DNA of 64,000 bases from JACPYF01 sp947085845 (lineage in GTDB: Bacteria; Patescibacteriota; Saccharimonadia; Saccharimonadales; Saccharimonadaceae), in NCBI GenBank assembly GCA_947085845.1, contig CAMTXO010000002.1:186001-250000 (forward strand), read 5' to 3'. Every line of letters begins with the position of its first letter. Position 1 is the first letter of the stretch. The translations under genes and the position numbers were made by a program. The notes beneath the pieces were generated by a model, which searched no databases, was not told where the DNA came from, and worked only from the letters and a program-made list of their open reading frames with translations. Of this stretch, positions 16,011 to 25,384 are shown in pieces.

Positions 16011-18818
16011 TTACAAAATTGTTTTTAAATATTTCCCGGTGTAAGATTTTGGATTTTTAGAAACCTCTTCTGGCGTACCTGTAGCAATAATCTGCCCACC
16101 ACCTGCGCCACCTTCTGGGCCCATGTCGATCAAATGATCTGCAGATTTTATAACATCCAGATTATGTTCGATTATCACCATTGTATTACCGCCGGCAATG
16201 AGCTGCTGTAAAATATGAATCAGTTTTTTAACATCAGCACTGTGCAGTCCTGTTGTTGGTTCGTCTAAAATATAAAATGTTTTTCCGGTTGAACGTTTAG
16301 ATAGTTCGCTTGCTAGTTTAATACGCTGCGCTTCACCGCCACTAAAAGTTGTTGCTGGTTGACCTAGTGTAATATAGCCAAGACCTACTTCTACCAATGT
16401 ATCGAGTTTTCGTGAAATTGCTGTTTGGGCTTTGAAAAATTCAGCGGCTTCTTCTACTGTCATCGCTAGAATATCAGAAATAGTTTTTTCTTTGTATTTT
16501 ATTTCTAGTGCTTCACGATTGTAGCGCTTACCTTTACACACTTCACAAGTCACATAAACATCAGGAAGAAAATGCATTTCAATTTTGATTACGCCGTCAC
16601 CCTGACAATTTTCACAGCGACCACCTTTAACATTGAAGCTAAAGCGACCAGCTTTGTAGCCACGAACATTTGATTCTGGCAAGCTGGCATACAGCTCACG
16701 TATTGGTGTAAAAATACCTGTATACGTTGCTGGATTTGATCGAGGCGTTCGACCAATTGGCGACTGGTCAATCACAATTGTCTTATCTAATAGATCAATA
16801 CCTGTTATCTCTTTGTGTGATCCCGGAACTGTCTGAGCACGATTCAAACGAGCCGCTAGCTCGCGTGCAACAATATCATTTACCAGTGTTGATTTCCCTG
16901 AACCACTGACACCACTTACAACTGTCATAACTCCAAGAGGAAACTCGGCAGTGATGTCTTTGAGGTTATGTTCTGTTGCGCCACGTACCACCAACCGATC
17001 GCCATCTGACTTGCGTCGTTTTTTAGGAGTAATGATACTTTCTGTACCCTGAAGATACTGGCCCGTTATGCTTTTTGGGTTTTTTGCAACCTCTTGCGGA
17101 CTACCATGGGCAACAACCTTGCCTCCGTGCACGCCAGCACCTGGGCCAATGTCTAGTAAGTAATCAGCTGCACGAATTGTATCTTCGTCATGCTCGACAA
17201 CTAAGACAGTATTGCCAATATCACGAAGGTGCCGCAAGGTCTTAATCAAACGATCATTGTCTCGTTGATGTAGGCCTATTGATGGTTCGTCTAGTACATA
17301 TAACACACCCCGTAGGCCGGAACCTATTTGCGTAGCTAAACGTATACGTTGCGCTTCACCACCCGACAACGTATTTGCTGCACGCCCAAGCTCTAGGTAA
17401 TTGAGCCCCACATCGTGCATGAATCGTAAACGATCACCAATTTCACGCAGAATTTGCTTTGCAATGATCATTTCATTTTCACTAAGTTTTAATGTATTAG
17501 CAAAGAAATCTAACGCATCTTCGACGCTAAGATTAATGATATCAATAATATTTTTGTCATGTACTGTCACAGCCAAGACAACGGGCTTGAGTCTGGCGCC
17601 TTTACATGCATGACATGGACGTTCACGCATGAAACGTTCGATGTCTTTACGCATAAACTCACTATCAGTCTCTTTGTGGCGTCTCTCAAGATTTGGTATA
17701 ACGCCTTCATAGGTTGAATCATATGTGCGGCCACTACCTAGCTCGACTGTGTACTTTTGGTTAGTCGTACCGTACAGTATTTTTTCTAAAGCATCGTCAT
17801 CTAGATCTTTCACTGGTGTTTGCAGGCTAAAGCTATGAGCATCAGCTACTGCTGCAAGTTTTTTCATATACCAAGCATCAGAGTTCACACGATTGTATGG
17901 GCGAATTGAACCCTCTGCAATCGTCAGATTTGGGTTGAATACTAAATCTGGGTCAACTTCCAGTCGGTTGCCTAAGCCTGTGCAGACAGGACACGCACCT
18001 TGTGGTGAATTAAAACTAAACAAACGCGGCTCGAGCTCTGGAATTGGCTCATCGGGATGATCTACACACGCAAAACGCTGTGAATAGACATGCAACTTCT
18101 CTGTGTCCACCTCTAATACCTCTACTGTGCCGTGTGCAGCTTCAAGAGCTTGCTCGACCGATTGGGCGACACGCGTATTGTTATTTTTGTCTGTCACTAT
18201 ACGGTCAACAACTAACTCAATCGTGTGCTTGTACTTTTTGTCCAATGTTGGCCATTCATCGAGGCTGTAAACAACGCCATCGACGCGAGCACGAGCAAAG
18301 CCAAGCTTTTGGTACTGCTCCGGAATATGGGCAAACTCACCTTTTTTGTCGACAGCCAGTGGCGCCAATATCATTACACGAGTCTTTTCTGGCAGTTTCA
18401 ATATCTCGTCAACGATTGCTTGTGGTGTTCGTTTACTAACTGTTTTAGCACAAACCGGACAATGCGGTATGCCAACTCTTGCAAATAACAAACGCAAATA
18501 ATCATAAATTTCCGTCACTGTTGCGACTGTTGAACGCGGATTGCGACTAGTAGATTTTTGATCAATAGAAATTGCAGGACTTAAACCTTCAATACTTTCT
18601 ACATCTGGTTTTTCCATTAAACCTAAAAATTGTCTGGCATATGAGCTGAGACTTTCAACATAGCGTCGCTGACCTTCAGCGTAAATAGTATCAAAAGCAA
18701 GCGATGACTTCCCTGAACCGCTTAGTCCCGTAATCACAACTAATTTGCCGAGAGGTATATCGACATTAATATTTTTTAGGTTGTGCTCACTTGCACCTCG
18801 AACACGTAAAAAGTCCAT
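16011..18818 (-). CDS. uvrA: Excinuclease ABC subunit A
   Basis: DNA-damage recognition ATPase of nucleotide excision repair, 935 residues as expected. It has two ABC ATPase modules (Walker A GLSGSGKSSLAFDT near residue 31 and GVSGSGKSTLVND near 640), each with its LSGGEAQR or FSGGEAQR signature. Zinc-binding cysteines appear in CPVC, CHAC and the CENC/CEVC pair near residue 740. The ATG follows TATAAT by exactly 7 bases with no ribosome-binding site, so a leaderless mRNA is likely. It works with UvrC, encoded at 7940-9412. Confidence 0.98.
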   Translation of the reverse strand: MDFLRVRGASEHNLKNINVDIPLGKLVVITGLSGSGKSSLAFDTIYAEGQRRYVESLSSYARQFLGLMEKPDVESIEGLSPAISIDQKSTSRNPRSTVATVTEIYDYLRLLFARVGIPHCPVCAKTVSKRTPQAIVDEILKLPEKTRVMILAPLAVDKKGEFAHIPEQYQKLGFARARVDGVVYSLDEWPTLDKKYKHTIELVVDRIVTDKNNNTRVAQSVEQALEAAHGTVEVLEVDTEKLHVYSQRFACVDHPDEPIPELEPRLFSFNSPQGACPVCTGLGNRLEVDPDLVFNPNLTIAEGSIRPYNRVNSDAWYMKKLAAVADAHSFSLQTPVKDLDDDALEKILYGTTNQKYTVELGSGRTYDSTYEGVIPNLERRHKETDSEFMRKDIERFMRERPCHACKGARLKPVVLAVTVHDKNIIDIINLSVEDALDFFANTLKLSENEMIIAKQILREIGDRLRFMHDVGLNYLELGRAANTLSGGEAQRIRLATQIGSGLRGVLYVLDEPSIGLHQRDNDRLIKTLRHLRDIGNTVLVVEHDEDTIRAADYLLDIGPGAGVHGGKVVAHGSPQEVAKNPKSITGQYLQGTESIITPKKRRKSDGDRLVVRGATEHNLKDITAEFPLGVMTVVSGVSGSGKSTLVNDIVARELAARLNRAQTVPGSHKEITGIDLLDKTIVIDQSPIGRTPRSNPATYTGIFTPIRELYASLPESNVRGYKAGRFSFNVKGGRCENCQGDGVIKIEMHFLPDVYVTCEVCKGKRYNREALEIKYKEKTISDILAMTVEEAAEFFKAQTAISRKLDTLVEVGLGYITLGQPATTFSGGEAQRIKLASELSKRSTGKTFYILDEPTTGLHSADVKKLIHILQQLIAGGNTMVIIEHNLDVIKSADHLIDMGPEGGAGGGQIIATGTPEEVSKNPKSYTGKYLKTIL

Positions 18819-18825
18819 TTAACCT

Positions 18826-18831
18826 ATTATA
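18826..18831 (-). promoter_or_regulatory. -10 box of uvrA
   Basis: Perfect TATAAT, 7 bases before the uvrA ATG on the minus strand, next to the stop of the small membrane-protein gene. No damage-response operator was recognised beside it. Confidence 0.6.
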
Positions 18832-18833
18832 GA

Positions 18834-19100
18834 CTAAACTTTGATTTGAAGGAATTTTCCGCGTACGGTCTTGATTGTATATTTTCGAGGCAAAAATTTT
18901 CGTAACGGTTGGATCATTAGCACGGAAAGAGCCAAAATAGTAACACCGAACATCAATATACTAGGGATAGCTATTTGCGTTCCAGGAATAAGACCTGACA
19001 AGAAAAAGCCAGCAATCGCATTAAATATGACATCCATACTAGCAATAGCCACAAGACTGACTAGGGTTGCACATATGGCTATGATTGCTTCTTTTCTCAT
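18834..19100 (-). CDS. Small two-helix membrane protein, unknown
   Basis: 88 residues with two strongly hydrophobic segments (about 7-38 and 43-64) and a basic C-terminus rich in lysine and arginine, so the tail should be cytoplasmic. No family is recognised. A GAGGT ribosome-binding site precedes the ATG at the correct distance, which supports it as a real gene. It lies between sbcB and uvrA on the same strand. Confidence 0.65.
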   Translation of the reverse strand: MRKEAIIAICATLVSLVAIASMDVIFNAIAGFFLSGLIPGTQIAIPSILMFGVTILALSVLMIQPLRKFLPRKYTIKTVRGKFLQIKV

Positions 19101-19191
19101 CGTATTGACCTCAATAGTTTTTAACTCTTCTAAACTGATTGAATAATATCACTTATTTGACTATTTAGCAATACTTATATTAAAGATAAAT

Positions 19192-20604
19192 TTATTCTAT
19201 TGGAGCGTTGGCTTCTGCCCAAAGTTGAAGCTCTTGTAGTAAAAATATTTTTTCATCGTCTGCCTGGTGTCTGCTCATTAATTCCGATAGCTCTTGCGAA
19301 TATTTTGCTATCTGGGATGTAAACTTTTTCTGTCTATATTCTTGCCAGACTGCTTGTTCGTCACTACTGAGGGTTTTTGGGAAGTTGCGGGCTTTATACC
19401 GTAGTAATAATACATCTAGACGCTCGTCTGCAAACTCGGGATGAAAATCAACCAGATCTTTTTCTGTGGCATTCCTCACTGCTTCAACTCGAATTTTGTC
19501 GCGATCATTAATAAAACCATCGTACAGCCGTCCTTCGACATCACTACTGGTTGGATATGGTTCACGTTCGGCATATGCAGCGGCTATTTTGTCCGTAAAA
19601 TCACTAGTCAGTTTTTTAAAATGCGAATCAATAATATCTTTTGAAAGGTTGAGCTTTTTCCAAGCTTTGTCATCAATCACACTGATTGGCGCAACTGCAG
19701 GGCACTTATTGTAGGCAAGTTCTTTGACAGGAACTGCCTGAAAACCGTCTTTTTTCCTATCTTCCCAGCTAGCAAATAGATTGGCTTTTATTTCGTCCCG
19801 AGAAAGTTTAGCAAAATCAGCGGGGTCAATGCGTAAATCATATACTAAAGTTGTGCCTGGTGTTTTACCCGGGGCAATAGGAAACGCTACCGATGTAAAA
19901 TCAACTTTTTTGCCAAAACGGCCACTGCTATATACAAAAGACTCTGGGTCATCTAGGTTCACAATCTTGGCAACTTCCTTTTTGTCACGTATTTTCAACA
20001 GAAAATCAAAAAGCTTTGGTTGTTTTTGTTTGATCAGTTTCGCGACCTGTATTGTCGCTTCAACATCGCTCAGGGCATCATGAGCATGAAGATGTGTTAA
20101 ATTGTTCACTTTTGAAAGCAGTTCAAGCCGATTTGTTGGGGAACCATCGTCGTCAACCGGCCACTTTATTCCATCCGGCCTTAGTGCTCTGGTCATACGC
20201 ACTAAATCTAATATATCCCAACGAGAACGCTGGTCTGCCCAAGCCCATTGATAAGGATCGTGAAAATTACGCCACAAAATATGACGCACAAATTCGTCAT
20301 CAAACCGTATACTATTGAAACCAACCGCGATAGTACCTGGTGTAAATACTTCGTTGACCAACATCTTACAAAATTCTGGCTCTTGTATACCTTCTTCGAT
20401 TGTCTTTTGAGGGGTTGTACCTGTAATCAATATGGCTTGAGGATCTGGCAAGATATCTTCTGAAATACGAATCAAAAGATCAACTGGTTCACCGATCGGA
20501 TTGAGGTCCATATCGGTACGCTGACCTGCAAATTGCATAATGCGCTGATACCGACTACTAAGACCACTTGTTTCTAAATCATAAAAAAAGAAGCTTTGTT
20601 GCAT
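19192..20604 (-). CDS. sbcB: Exodeoxyribonuclease I
   Basis: 3'-to-5' single-strand DNA exonuclease of the DEDDh superfamily, 470 residues. Exo I shows FFFYDLETSGL at residues 5-15 with the first catalytic Asp and Glu; Exo II is VGFNSIRFDDEFVRH; Exo III is HDALSDVEATI, with the conserved histidine and aspartate. The C-terminal half matches the SH3-like and helical extension of ExoI and not a bare DnaQ domain. It follows the TerC-like gene after a 3-base gap. Confidence 0.93.
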   Translation of the reverse strand: MQQSFFFYDLETSGLSSRYQRIMQFAGQRTDMDLNPIGEPVDLLIRISEDILPDPQAILITGTTPQKTIEEGIQEPEFCKMLVNEVFTPGTIAVGFNSIRFDDEFVRHILWRNFHDPYQWAWADQRSRWDILDLVRMTRALRPDGIKWPVDDDGSPTNRLELLSKVNNLTHLHAHDALSDVEATIQVAKLIKQKQPKLFDFLLKIRDKKEVAKIVNLDDPESFVYSSGRFGKKVDFTSVAFPIAPGKTPGTTLVYDLRIDPADFAKLSRDEIKANLFASWEDRKKDGFQAVPVKELAYNKCPAVAPISVIDDKAWKKLNLSKDIIDSHFKKLTSDFTDKIAAAYAEREPYPTSSDVEGRLYDGFINDRDKIRVEAVRNATEKDLVDFHPEFADERLDVLLLRYKARNFPKTLSSDEQAVWQEYRQKKFTSQIAKYSQELSELMSRHQADDEKIFLLQELQLWAEANAPIE

Positions 20605-20607
20605 AGT

Positions 20608-21633
20608 TTAAATCTTTTTTACATGCTCTTGTTTACGCGATCCAATGACTGATGCCGCGATACATATCAGACCGACAGACGCCACAAACCATTCGGCTAA
20701 TTCAATATGAAAGAGTTCTAGAATCATAATAGCGCTTAAAAATACGATTGCCCAATGCGCTCCAGATTCCAAATATTTATAATGAGCTAGCGTTTTACTT
20801 TTCACCATATGGAGCGTCAATGTACGTACCCACAGTGCGCCGACACCCAGTCCTACCATGATTATTATAATGTTATTTGTCAGTGCAAAAGCTCCTATGA
20901 CACCGTCGAGTGAAAAGCTAGCGTCTAGCACCTCAAGATACATAAATGATGCAAATGCTACCCATCCAACTTGCTTCTTGAGTTCATTTTTTTGTTCGAA
21001 CCTCTCCATTAATATCGTAACTGAGTGCAGGAAAGTATAAATGATAATTGCCACAAACATTGATACTCCAACCACTTGTCGCATGTCTGATGGTAGTAGT
21101 AGTTGTATAAGTATGAATAAGCTAGAGATAACTAGCGTTTTAATGTAAGGTACAGTTGCTAATCGTGAAAGACCTTGCTCAATCGCGGGTATCCAAAAAT
21201 GTTTCCTTGTTTTATCTAAAAAGAAGAATGTACCGACCATAAACAAAAATACTCCACCAAAACTGTTAATCAGTGGTGCGATTTCATGTAATCTTTTACC
21301 GTATTCATCGGCATCATTCAAAGCCAAGTCAGTCACCTGGCCTATAGGCATTTGAGAGGCAACTGCTACCAAAACTATCGGCAAGGCAAACCTGATCAAA
21401 AATACTGCTACAAATATACCAACCGTCATAAACAGTTTTTGCCACATTGGTGACATTTTGACGAGTACTCTGCTGTTAACAACCGCGTTATCTGCACTAA
21501 GAGTTATCTCTAAAATACTCAAAGCGATTACCAAAAAGAATGCTTCCGGACCTAAGTAATATCCAACTATCGCCCATGACAGCAGGGTGATTACTAGAGG
21601 TATTTTATGATGTAAAATGACTTTATTAAACAT
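20608..21633 (-). CDS. TerC-like integral membrane protein (DUF475)
   Basis: 341 residues with eight or nine hydrophobic helices. It carries the superfamily motifs EITLSADNAVVNSRVL (residues about 42-57) and LDASFSLDGVIGAFALTNN (about 235-253), each with the acidic residues thought to sit in the membrane and bind metal. TerC relatives export manganese or contribute to tellurite resistance; for DUF475 members the ion is not established. It lies between obg and sbcB with very short gaps, probably in one transcript. Confidence 0.88.
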   Translation of the reverse strand: MFNKVILHHKIPLVITLLSWAIVGYYLGPEAFFLVIALSILEITLSADNAVVNSRVLVKMSPMWQKLFMTVGIFVAVFLIRFALPIVLVAVASQMPIGQVTDLALNDADEYGKRLHEIAPLINSFGGVFLFMVGTFFFLDKTRKHFWIPAIEQGLSRLATVPYIKTLVISSLFILIQLLLPSDMRQVVGVSMFVAIIIYTFLHSVTILMERFEQKNELKKQVGWVAFASFMYLEVLDASFSLDGVIGAFALTNNIIIIMVGLGVGALWVRTLTLHMVKSKTLAHYKYLESGAHWAIVFLSAIMILELFHIELAEWFVASVGLICIAASVIGSRKQEHVKKI

Positions 21634-21643
21634 GATATATAAA

Positions 21644-22933
21644 TTATTGCTCTATTAAGGTAAAGTTTGTCCCTACTATTGAAATATTACTTTCACCTAC
21701 TGCACCTTTTCGCTCTAATTCGTGTGTAATACCCATTTTTCTCATGATATCACGTAAGCGGTTCAAGCTATGTGGATTGTTAACATCTGTTCGACGAGCA
21801 AACTTTTCTATCTTTTGACCACTCACCTCAAATACTTCTCCGCGCAGTTCAACCTGCCAGCTAGCTTTTTGCTGTGTGGTAGTCAGACTAATTGTTGGCA
21901 TGCTTTCGTTGTCCTCAAGTTCGGTTTGTGCTGAAGCTTCAGCTGTTCTTGCTGCATCTACTTGAGATGCTAGTTCACGCAACAACTCTTTGATGTTTTT
22001 GTGTGCGGTTGATGAAATTGCAAATAACGGAGTTTGTGCCGGTACAACTGATTGCAGTTTTGAAAGCTGATCATTGATAATCTCATCGTCCAACCCTTCT
22101 ATTTTTGTAATAGCAACAACCTCATTGCGCGCCGCAAGATTTGCATTGTGTGCACCAAGTTCACTGCGTATAACTTTGTAGGCGTGGGCGATATCCTCTG
22201 TATATGCATCTATCAGGTGGAGCAACACACTAGTGCGATCGACATGGCGTAAGAATGCGCCACCCAGACCTTTGCCTTCGGATGCGCCTTCGATCAACCC
22301 TGGAATATCGGCTATTAACAGGCTTGAGCTATCGATATCAGCGACACCCAAATTAGGTGTTAGAGTTGTGAAAGCATAGTCAGCAATTTCTGGACGAGCA
22401 TTGCTGACGACGCTTAGTAGGGTCGATTTACCAGCATTTGGAAAGCCTATCAAGCCAACATCAGCCAATAACCGAAGCTCTAGTGTGGCTTCAAATGTTT
22501 CACCGGGCTCGCCCACTTCGGCAACGCGGGGTGCTTGACGAGTCGAGCTCTTAAAGTGTGCATTACCGAAACCGCCTTCACCGCCATGGGCTACAACAAT
22601 ACGTTGACCGTCCTCGGTAATATCTGCTATGGCGGCACCATCTCTATTAATAATAGTGCCTAAAGGCACTTTAACAATTGCAGGATCAGCGCTCTTGCCA
22701 CGGCGATCCCGCTTTGAGCCATTCTGACCCTTATCAGCCTTAATTTCTGGATGGTAGCGAAAATCAATTAGTGTATTGGTATTTTCATCGCCAATAAACA
22801 CGATATCGCCACCATGGCCCCCGTCACCACCATCAGGACCGCCATGGTCTATGTATTTTTCGGTACGAAAACTAACGGCACCATTACCACCTCGGCCGGC
22901 AATTAGAGTCACTTTCGCTGTATCAACAAACAT
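21644..22933 (-). CDS. obg: GTPase Obg/CgtA
   Basis: Essential GTPase of large-subunit ribosome maturation, 429 residues. The glycine-rich N-terminal Obg fold covers residues 1-158 (AGRGGNGAVSFRTEKY, GGPDGGDGGHGGDIVF). The G domain shows P-loop GFPNAGKST, switch II DIPGLIEGASEGKGLG and a TKIE motif in place of NKxD. The C-terminal OCT domain occupies about 345-429. An extended -10 (TGT-TAAAAT) lies 10 bases before the ATG and there is no ribosome-binding site. It heads a run with the TerC-like gene and sbcB. Confidence 0.97.
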   Translation of the reverse strand: MFVDTAKVTLIAGRGGNGAVSFRTEKYIDHGGPDGGDGGHGGDIVFIGDENTNTLIDFRYHPEIKADKGQNGSKRDRRGKSADPAIVKVPLGTIINRDGAAIADITEDGQRIVVAHGGEGGFGNAHFKSSTRQAPRVAEVGEPGETFEATLELRLLADVGLIGFPNAGKSTLLSVVSNARPEIADYAFTTLTPNLGVADIDSSSLLIADIPGLIEGASEGKGLGGAFLRHVDRTSVLLHLIDAYTEDIAHAYKVIRSELGAHNANLAARNEVVAITKIEGLDDEIINDQLSKLQSVVPAQTPLFAISSTAHKNIKELLRELASQVDAARTAEASAQTELEDNESMPTISLTTTQQKASWQVELRGEVFEVSGQKIEKFARRTDVNNPHSLNRLRDIMRKMGITHELERKGAVGESNISIVGTNFTLIEQ

Positions 22934-22943
22934 ACTAGTGTCT

Positions 22944-22952
22944 ATTTTAACA
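22944..22952 (-). promoter_or_regulatory. Extended -10 promoter of obg
   Basis: TGT followed by TAAAAT on the minus strand, 10 bases from the start codon. The same element precedes metG. Confidence 0.55.
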
Positions 22953-22971
22953 GATTATTACAGATGTAGGC

Positions 22972-24099
22972 TTAGTGAATGTAGTTATATGAACCTACTG
23001 AACCAGCAGGAATTGTACGAGTACTCTTGACGTTCCAGCCAGCATAGTTCATTTCAGAGACAACAATACTACCATCAGCATTTACACTCTCAACAACCGA
23101 AACGTGGCCATAGCCGCCAGCTGCATTCGCGGTTTGCATAACCGCTCCGATAGCAGGGCGATTATTTACTGCAAAACCCGATCCACGTGCCAAGCTAGCC
23201 CAAGAAGATGCATTACCCCACATACCACCGATAGGACGGCCCAGTGCTGCACGTCTGTTATATGCATACCAGGTGCAGTAGCCGAAGTCATAACGGTTTC
23301 CACCTGCAAGGCTAGCATAAATACCTGTAGCTGGAGACGAACTGCCGCCTGACCGTGCTGCTGAAGTATTTGAAGGTGTAGCAGCTACTATGATCGGAGA
23401 ACCGCCAGGGATAATTATTTGTGTGCCTGCTGCAACTGCGCTAGATGATTCAAGATCATTGTAAAGTACAACACGCTGAGCATCACCATTGAACTTTTGT
23501 GCAATTGATTCAGCCGTATCTCCTGCTTGTGCAGAATATACTACACCATCAACTGGTGGAATCATCAGATCACGTCCAGGCTCAATAGCATCACCTGCAA
23601 TGCCGTTCGCCCATTTGACCGTGTCTGCGTTCAAGCTAAACTTTGCAGCAATACTTGGTGTTGTATCACCAGGTTGGGTCTTGTATGTTGTAAATGCTTT
23701 AGAGGCGGAGGCGTTTGAAGCAATGATTTGTGGCTTCGAAATAGTTTCATCACTAGTTTGCGCTAGTTGGCTTTTCGCGCTGAGTGAGATTGCTTGGTTG
23801 TTTACGTTATTTGCGATTGGCATATCCACTTGCGATGCAAGATCAGCAGCCAAGTGAGCGGCGGCCACTTGATCGATTGAGGGTTTATCGTCAGTAACGG
23901 TAGCTGACACTTGTTGGTCTTGGCGCTCGGCTAATACTAAAGAATCGGCATCACGACCACTATAAGCAAGGCCTACAATAAGCCCAAAAATAAGGGTATA
24001 GGATGCAATAGAGACAATCTTGTTTGACCGTAGTTGTTTAAACTTTGAGCCTGCACGACGTTTTGTGTCGTGAAGCGGGACTGGATTATTAATAATCAA
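22972..24099 (-). CDS. Secreted LysM-LysM-CHAP peptidoglycan hydrolase
   Basis: Cell-wall hydrolase of about 375 residues. A signal anchor lies at residues 29-47. Two LysM modules follow, at about 138-181 and 187-231, which bind peptidoglycan. A serine-rich linker leads to a CHAP domain (262-375) with catalytic Cys275 and His332. CHAP enzymes are amidases or endopeptidases; the bond cut here is not known. The start is unusual: AAGGAG (24100-24105) directly abuts the in-frame TTG (24097-24099), while ATT codons 3 and 6 bases downstream are better spaced. A strong promoter 160 bases upstream implies a long leader. Likely roles are daughter-cell separation or remodelling at host contact (inference). 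Confidence 0.9.
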   Translation of the reverse strand: MIINNPVPLHDTKRRAGSKFKQLRSNKIVSIASYTLIFGLIVGLAYSGRDADSLVLAERQDQQVSATVTDDKPSIDQVAAAHLAADLASQVDMPIANNVNNQAISLSAKSQLAQTSDETISKPQIIASNASASKAFTTYKTQPGDTTPSIAAKFSLNADTVKWANGIAGDAIEPGRDLMIPPVDGVVYSAQAGDTAESIAQKFNGDAQRVVLYNDLESSSAVAAGTQIIIPGGSPIIVAATPSNTSAARSGGSSSPATGIYASLAGGNRYDFGYCTWYAYNRRAALGRPIGGMWGNASSWASLARGSGFAVNNRPAIGAVMQTANAAGGYGHVSVVESVNADGSIVVSEMNYAGWNVKSTRTIPAGSVGSYNYIH

Positions 24100-24220
24100 C
24101 TCCTTGTGAATATATTGCTATTTTCACTGCTACCATACTCTGTCTTACTTCTCTATGAGAGAAAAGGGTGTTTATCGACTTTACCCGTACGACATTTCCG
24201 GCAGGCCCATACTGTTTCAT
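24089..24220 (-). CDS. Possible 43-codon leader ORF upstream of the LysM-CHAP gene
   Basis: A short frame starting ATG AAA CAG with AGGGG 6 bases upstream. Its TAA stop (24089-24091) lies inside the first codons of the LysM-CHAP gene, and the ribosome-binding site of that gene lies within it. The arrangement would allow translational coupling or leader-peptide control. There is no homology evidence, and it may be chance. Confidence 0.25.
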   Translation of the reverse strand: MKQYGPAGNVVRVKSINTLFSHREVRQSMVAVKIAIYSQGVDY

Positions 24221-24267
24221 GATTTACCCCTGTAGAGATAATGCATAAACTGCATGTGCTAAGAAGT

Positions 24268-24296
24268 AGTATAGCAATCATTGACTAATACGTCAA
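24268..24296 (-). promoter_or_regulatory. Strong promoter of the LysM-CHAP gene
   Basis: TTGACG (24291-24296), a 17-base spacer ending in TGC, and TATACT (24268-24273): a near-consensus promoter with an extended -10. The transcript would begin near 24262, giving a leader of about 160 bases with at least two small hairpins. Confidence 0.75.
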
Positions 24297-24313
24297 TAGA
24301 TTTCGTAATATAT

Positions 24314-25384
24314 TTAAAAGGCATTTCCGCAGAGTTTTTGGCAGTGTTTTTGGATATTTTCTTGATGCTCTTCGAAAGTTCGTCCGTAGTAAATAACGCC
24401 ATTATCACCAGCAATAAAATACACATAGTCGCCTGGTGCTGGATTGGCTACGGCTTGAATTGCAGAATAGTTCATATTACTAATTGGTGTCGGAGGTAAG
24501 CCGCCTACAAGGCGGGTATTGTACGGAGATTGCAGGTCAACTCGTGGCGCAACACCTAACTTTTTAGCAGCATAGTGAAAAGTTACGTCAGATTCTAGCT
24601 TCATCCCCTTTTCAATACGTGTGAAAAAGACCTGAGCAATTTGCGGCTGATCTGTTGGATCACTTGCTTCTTCCTGAATAATTGAAGCTAGTGTCATGGC
24701 TTGATGAATATTGAGCCCTTTAGCTTTGAACTTTTCTATCAATCCGTCTTTTTGTAAGCGAGCATATAATGCATCAAAAGATCGCTGAAACAGAGACTCC
24801 AGGTCGCCAGTACCCGACATTTCAAAAGTTTCGGGGAAAATATAACCCTCCAGGTCGGCTTCGGCAGGTTTGTCAGCGAGTAGCGGGCTGCTGTAGTTAG
24901 CTTTTAGTGCAGTATTGACTTCTTCACTGGTGTATCCATACTTACTTAAGTCTTTTTTTATTTCGCTAAGCGTGCGTCCGGGTGAAATCGTCACATTAAA
25001 TAAGTCTGTGTTGCCGTTCTCTAGATGGTTGATTATTTTTTCTACACTATAACTAGGAGAAATAACATATGTTCCAGCCTGTAAGCTAGCGGGTCTATTG
25101 CTCAGCTTTAGATACAACACCATGGCTGTCGAGCTACGAATTATATGAGCATCTTCTAAGTTCTGTGCGATCTGTGCATTACCTTCGCCACTTTTTATAA
25201 CAAAGCGAATACTTTGCTTACTAGCAGAGTCAATCGGTTGAATAGATTGTTGATACCACACAAAAAAAGCAAGTAAGGCTGTGATTATTATCACTACTAC
25301 ACCCCCACCTATAGCTAAAACCCAGAACCAAGGTTTTTGGTGAGCTTTTTTTGTTTCTATTGGTGCTTCCTGATCAGGCACCAA
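24314..25384 (-). CDS. mltG: Endolytic murein transglycosylase MltG
   Basis: YceG-like enzyme that cuts nascent glycan strands at the membrane, 356 residues. A short cytoplasmic N-terminus is followed by one membrane helix (about 18-40), a LysM-like subdomain and the catalytic YceG domain, with the conserved glutamate in ASIIQEEAS near residue 235 and the LVGGLPPTPISN motif near 290-301. The start is TTG at 25384 or the next codon GTG; GGAG lies 7 bases before the TTG. It overlaps ruvX by 11 bases, an mltG-ruvX linkage seen in many bacteria. Confidence 0.95.
   Translation of the reverse strand: MVPDQEAPIETKKAHQKPWFWVLAIGGGVVVIIITALLAFFVWYQQSIQPIDSASKQSIRFVIKSGEGNAQIAQNLEDAHIIRSSTAMVLYLKLSNRPASLQAGTYVISPSYSVEKIINHLENGNTDLFNVTISPGRTLSEIKKDLSKYGYTSEEVNTALKANYSSPLLADKPAEADLEGYIFPETFEMSGTGDLESLFQRSFDALYARLQKDGLIEKFKAKGLNIHQAMTLASIIQEEASDPTDQPQIAQVFFTRIEKGMKLESDVTFHYAAKKLGVAPRVDLQSPYNTRLVGGLPPTPISNMNYSAIQAVANPAPGDYVYFIAGDNGVIYYGRTFEEHQENIQKHCQKLCGNAF

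Noticed and set aside
24100..24296. c-di-AMP (ydaO) riboswitch before the LysM-CHAP gene
   Set aside because: Such switches control wall hydrolases in Actinobacteria, and a GGGGTAAATC stretch is present, but the conserved CAGCTAAC segment and the pairing pattern are absent.
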